Source: Viscum album
Lineage: Eukaryota; Streptophyta; Magnoliopsida; Santalales; Viscaceae
Assembly: GCA_963277665.1 (NCBI GenBank)
Contig: OY728157.1
Location: forward strand, 371,394,067-371,458,066
DNA length: 64,000 nt
Reading direction: 5' to 3'
A program made the position numbers and the translations under genes. Each line of letters opens with the position of its first letter. Within the stretch, counting starts at the first letter, position 1. The notes beneath the pieces are model-generated. The model saw nothing but the letters and a program-made list of their open reading frames with translations. It was not told the origin of the DNA and ran no database searches. Below, piece after piece: positions 61,431 to 64,000 of this stretch.

Positions 61431-62330
61431 GGAATTCAATGAAGATACAAAGTTTATGAGATTCATGTAAAAACAAAATTATTAAATTTTTTTCTTGAAG
61501 AGGATGTCTACAATGAAAACCCAATATAATTAATATCTCTTTTCATATGAAAAGTTTACAGGAGAAAAAGTGAAGAGATTCAATATTCATGAATCCAAAC
61601 CAATGCCGACTATAATTGTGGTTAGGTAAAAACATTGAAATAATGACGATGGAACTTCTTTGGATCCCACCATGTATGTGAGAATCATTGGTGTCCTATT
61701 GTACATGACTAAAACATGACCAAATATTTTCTTTGATACATTCTTAGTAGCCCACTTTCAAATTAATCTAAAGGAAGAACATTTGGTTTTAGTTAAAAAT
61801 AATGGGGAACATTCAAGGTATTCAAAATTATGGCTCATTCTTTGATGAAGGAATATATAATGAACTATTTAAATTTTAAAATGTTGATTGGGCGGCATAT
61901 ATGGTGGATAATAAATCTAGTAGTGATTTATCGTTCTTTATTGGAATGAAATGTGTGGTTTTATTGAGTAAGATGAAAGAAAGAACTTATATTAGTACTA
62001 CTAAAGTAAAGTATATATCTTCTATAATGGATTTCACTCAACTATTATCTATTAAGAGAAAACTAACTGATATTTTTCATGAAGTGAAACTTCCTATGGT
62101 GATTCACTGTGACAAAAAGTTCATGACTGATCTTACAAATAATCATGATCAACACACTTGTATAAAAAATGTTGAAATTAAATATCACTTCATCAAAGAA
62201 TAAAAATAAAAAAGTAATGATTATAATAGAATATATCTCAATTGATGACTATGTGGATGATATTATAATCAATCCATTGGTAGCACATGTGTTCGAGAAA
62301 TACTAGTTGAACCTCAGAGTTCAACCACCT
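61431..62330 (+). pseudogene. copia B RT/RNase H with the same deletion as A
   Basis: VYEIHVKTKLLNFFLEEDVY (61449-61508) passes after about 55 bp to KRFNIHESKPM, so RT lacks the same YVDD segment as in A. RNase H: DGTSLDPTMYVRIIGVLLYM, HFQINLKEEHLVLV, then the open piece 61901-62203 (NKSSSDLSFFIGMK, TTKVKYISSIMDFTQLL, CDKKFMTDLTNNHDQHT, VEIKYHFIKE). Ends in LRVQPPPSS-like text. Confidence 0.85.
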
Positions 62331-62489
62331 CCCAGTTCGTTAGGTGGTTACGAGTGTTCCTCTCTCCAAAATTTTGTTAAAAATAAAAATCTATATGTGC
62401 ATATGATGTAGGTTTATGGGGGAGATATGATCCATGGGGAGTGTGTTTTGAGCTCTACATGTTCACATATAGGTTCTTGGGGTTTATTT
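62331..62489 (+). other. Pre-LTR block of copia B and truncation point
   Basis: gatccatggggagtgtgttttgagctct (weakened purine tract at 62436-62443) matches copia-1 and A up to GGGTTTATTT; after 62489 the match stops abruptly (A goes on with acaattggat, here catataagaa). Confidence 0.7.
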
Positions 62490-63505
62490 CATATAAGAAC
62501 CTGGGTTTTTTAATGAGGTATGTGGCCTTTTCATTTCAGTTTAAATACCTTTGTATGGATTTATGTGAATTCATAACTTGATCATGGGTGTTTTGGGGGT
62601 GTTCGGGGTTTTTCCATGTCTAGAACCATGTTTTTGGCTAAAAATGACTTGGCGCAGGGTTTTCACATGGTCATTCCACATTTACCCCAAACCATACAAG
62701 AGGTCTAAAAAGTTACATGTTTTTGGGTAGAGATCTTTCACATGGATACCACATGGTTTGTAAAACTATGCGGGGTAAGCATGTGATGTGGTCCTTCTAA
62801 GCAGAGAGGTATGCATAGTTTTTGCATTGTTTGGGAATCACACAGGTGAACCGTGTGACCCTTCTATGTTTTTTAAATTTTAAATTAAAATTATTTTTCA
62901 TTTTTAAACCCAATTTGGGTTTCTCATCTTCTACATATAGAAGCCCTATGGAGCTCCCCCTTTTGGATCCTAAGATAAGAATCGAGGCAGAGTCTCCGTC
63001 TGACCACTGTTTTGATCGTTGATTGTCCCATTGGATCTACAAACTTTTCTCGCAAACTAGGATGAATCAAGACTCAAAATTGGATGATCTATCTACTACC
63101 AAGCCTTGGTAGGTGTTCTATACCTTATTTTGGATTTTATTGGTGTATTTCAGGTATTCTTCCTTCACGCCATCCATTGTACGTTCCAGTAAGGTCTCAT
63201 TTTTGAGAAATTAGCTTTTTGTAGCTATAGTTGGACCTAGTAAGGGGGACCATAGGTTCTATTTAGGTGCTTTGGAACCAATTTCTAATTTTGAGGAAAC
63301 CTGATGGCTGAAAGTTAAGTATATAGCTTTTTTATTCCTATTTAAACCCCCAAAGGGGTGTGCCATTGTGGTTTCCTAGTTAGGGGAATCCCTTAGCTTC
63401 CTTGAAAACTCGAATAGCTTGTTTAGGAGATGTACTGCCTCCTTTGTTAATGACTATCATGTTATACCTTAACTATTTTGATATTTTTGAATGTTAAATG
63501 GATAA

Positions 63506-63525
63506 TATGGGTGGGTATACCTATA
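63506..63525 (+). repeat. Hairpin unit 1
   Basis: TATGGGT-gggtat-ACCTATA; 6 of 7 stem pairs. Confidence 0.6.
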
Positions 63526-63601
63526 TTAAATTACTAATGGCATGTTAAATGTACTATATGAGATGGTAGGACCATATTCATTGTAAATGATAAATGGTTT
63601 G

Positions 63602-63621
63602 CATGAGTGGGTATACTCATG
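63602..63621 (+). repeat. Hairpin unit 2
   Basis: CATGAGT-gggtat-ACTCATG; perfect 7-bp stem, same six-base loop as the others. Confidence 0.75.
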
Positions 63622-63636
63622 GCGTGTGATTGTTGA

Positions 63637-63656
63637 TGTGAGTGGGTATACTCACA
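63637..63656 (+). repeat. Hairpin unit 3
   Basis: TGTGAGT-gggtat-ACTCACA; perfect 7-bp stem. Stem bases differ from unit 2 in a paired, compensating way (CAT/ATG against TGT/ACA). Confidence 0.75.
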
Positions 63657-64000
63657 TATTTATGAATGCTAATTTTGAATTCTCAATTGGTTGACTTAAT
63701 GGTTTCATAGATGACTTGGACTACTCTACATGGATCTGGAATGCGGTATTGGGCGCCTTGGCTTGACTCTACCCCATGGGTATTGATTCCTTAGGATGCC
63801 TCGGGCCTTGCTACCTCATGGATCTTGCTTTTTGGGGATCACGTAGGACTTTATATTTCCATGATCCTTGGACCCCAACTAGTGCCTAACTGATTTTTCA
63901 TCAGGGATTCCCCTGGGAATCGATTGGATGACTTAGACAAGCTCCTTAGATATGTACCTCCAGGTTTAGATATTTCTACTTGGATGTCTTGGTCTGATGA

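Larger units (their letters stand above)
51314..62489 (+). mobile_element. Tandem copia array: LTR - internal A - LTR - internal B (truncated)
   Basis: Two copia bodies in direct order share the middle LTR. LTR1 51314-52596 and LTR2 57103-58377 each are followed by ag and an iMet PBS, so LTR2 acts as 3' LTR for A and 5' LTR for B. B has the pre-LTR block of the family at 62430-62489 but ends there before a PPT or LTR. The family is the same as copia-1: same LTR start TGTTGGAA, same LTR end before PBS, same RNase H ending. Confidence 0.85.
62490..64000 (+). repeat. LTR-like sequence of unknown family, right edge
   Basis: Higher GC than the copia bodies, no open protein; a TATA-like acatatagaag near 62933 followed by leader-like text, then a row of hairpins at 63506-63656. 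The style resembles a long chromovirus LTR. Neither LTR end can be fixed and no second copy is in the window. Confidence 0.35.

Noticed and set aside
1..64000. Search for host genes, tRNA and rRNA genes, Helitron or DNA-transposon ends
   Set aside because: No exon-like coding series outside retroelements, no tRNA cloverleaf, no convincing terminal inverted repeats with target duplication were seen by eye.

Overview
This window is plant nuclear DNA made almost entirely of LTR retrotransposons. I find no host gene, no tRNA or rRNA gene and no CRISPR array. The evidence for a plant is: Ty3/gypsy chromovirus pol genes ending in a chromodomain (Tekay/Del type); Ty1/copia elements with an initiator-Met tRNA primer-binding site (TGGTATCAGAGC) and Sirevirus-like features; and long AT-rich, decayed spacers. 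The age and nesting of the copies suggest a large genome that removes dead elements slowly. The species cannot be read from the sequence.

Layout. 1-4700: 3' end of a Tekay-like element on the + strand, with an open integrase/chromodomain frame, polypurine tract (PPT) and a 3.6 kb 3' LTR. 4701-7970: wreck of a minus-strand gypsy element (gag about 7.5 kb, reverse transcriptase about 6.0 kb). 7971-8990: GC-richer block of unknown nature. 8991-14356: AT-rich spacer, possibly old LTR. 14357-31477: a decayed Sirevirus-like copia element ('copia-1') whose 3' LTR is split by a complete Tekay-type gypsy element ('gypsy-3', 20650-30615) with a perfect 5-bp target duplication (agaag). 31478-37749: AT-rich spacer with a degenerate minisatellite. 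37755-46976: a second complete but dead Tekay-type element ('gypsy-2'), two LTRs of 2647 bp each and a perfect target duplication (ggtaa). 46982-48545: decayed plus-strand gypsy protease/RT fragment. 48600-51313: decayed minus-strand copia element (protease, integrase, start of RT). 51314-62489: a tandem copia array LTR-internal A-LTR-internal B, with B cut off before its second LTR. 62490-64000: LTR-like sequence with a series of small hairpins.

The internal regions read in the usual orders: PBS-gag-protease-RT-RNase H-integrase-chromodomain-PPT for gypsy, and gag-(missing protease/integrase)-RT-RNase H-PPT for the copia family. Nearly all copies are dead. Both complete gypsy elements have lost most of gag. 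The three plus-strand copia bodies lack a recognisable protease and integrase, and A and B share one RT deletion that removes the YVDD box. Only the left-edge element has an unbroken frame. The most notable structures are a 13-bp minisatellite in the gypsy-3 LTRs that expanded from about 6 to about 22 units between sister LTRs, the tandem copia array with its shared deletion, and a 30-bp direct repeat in the left LTR.
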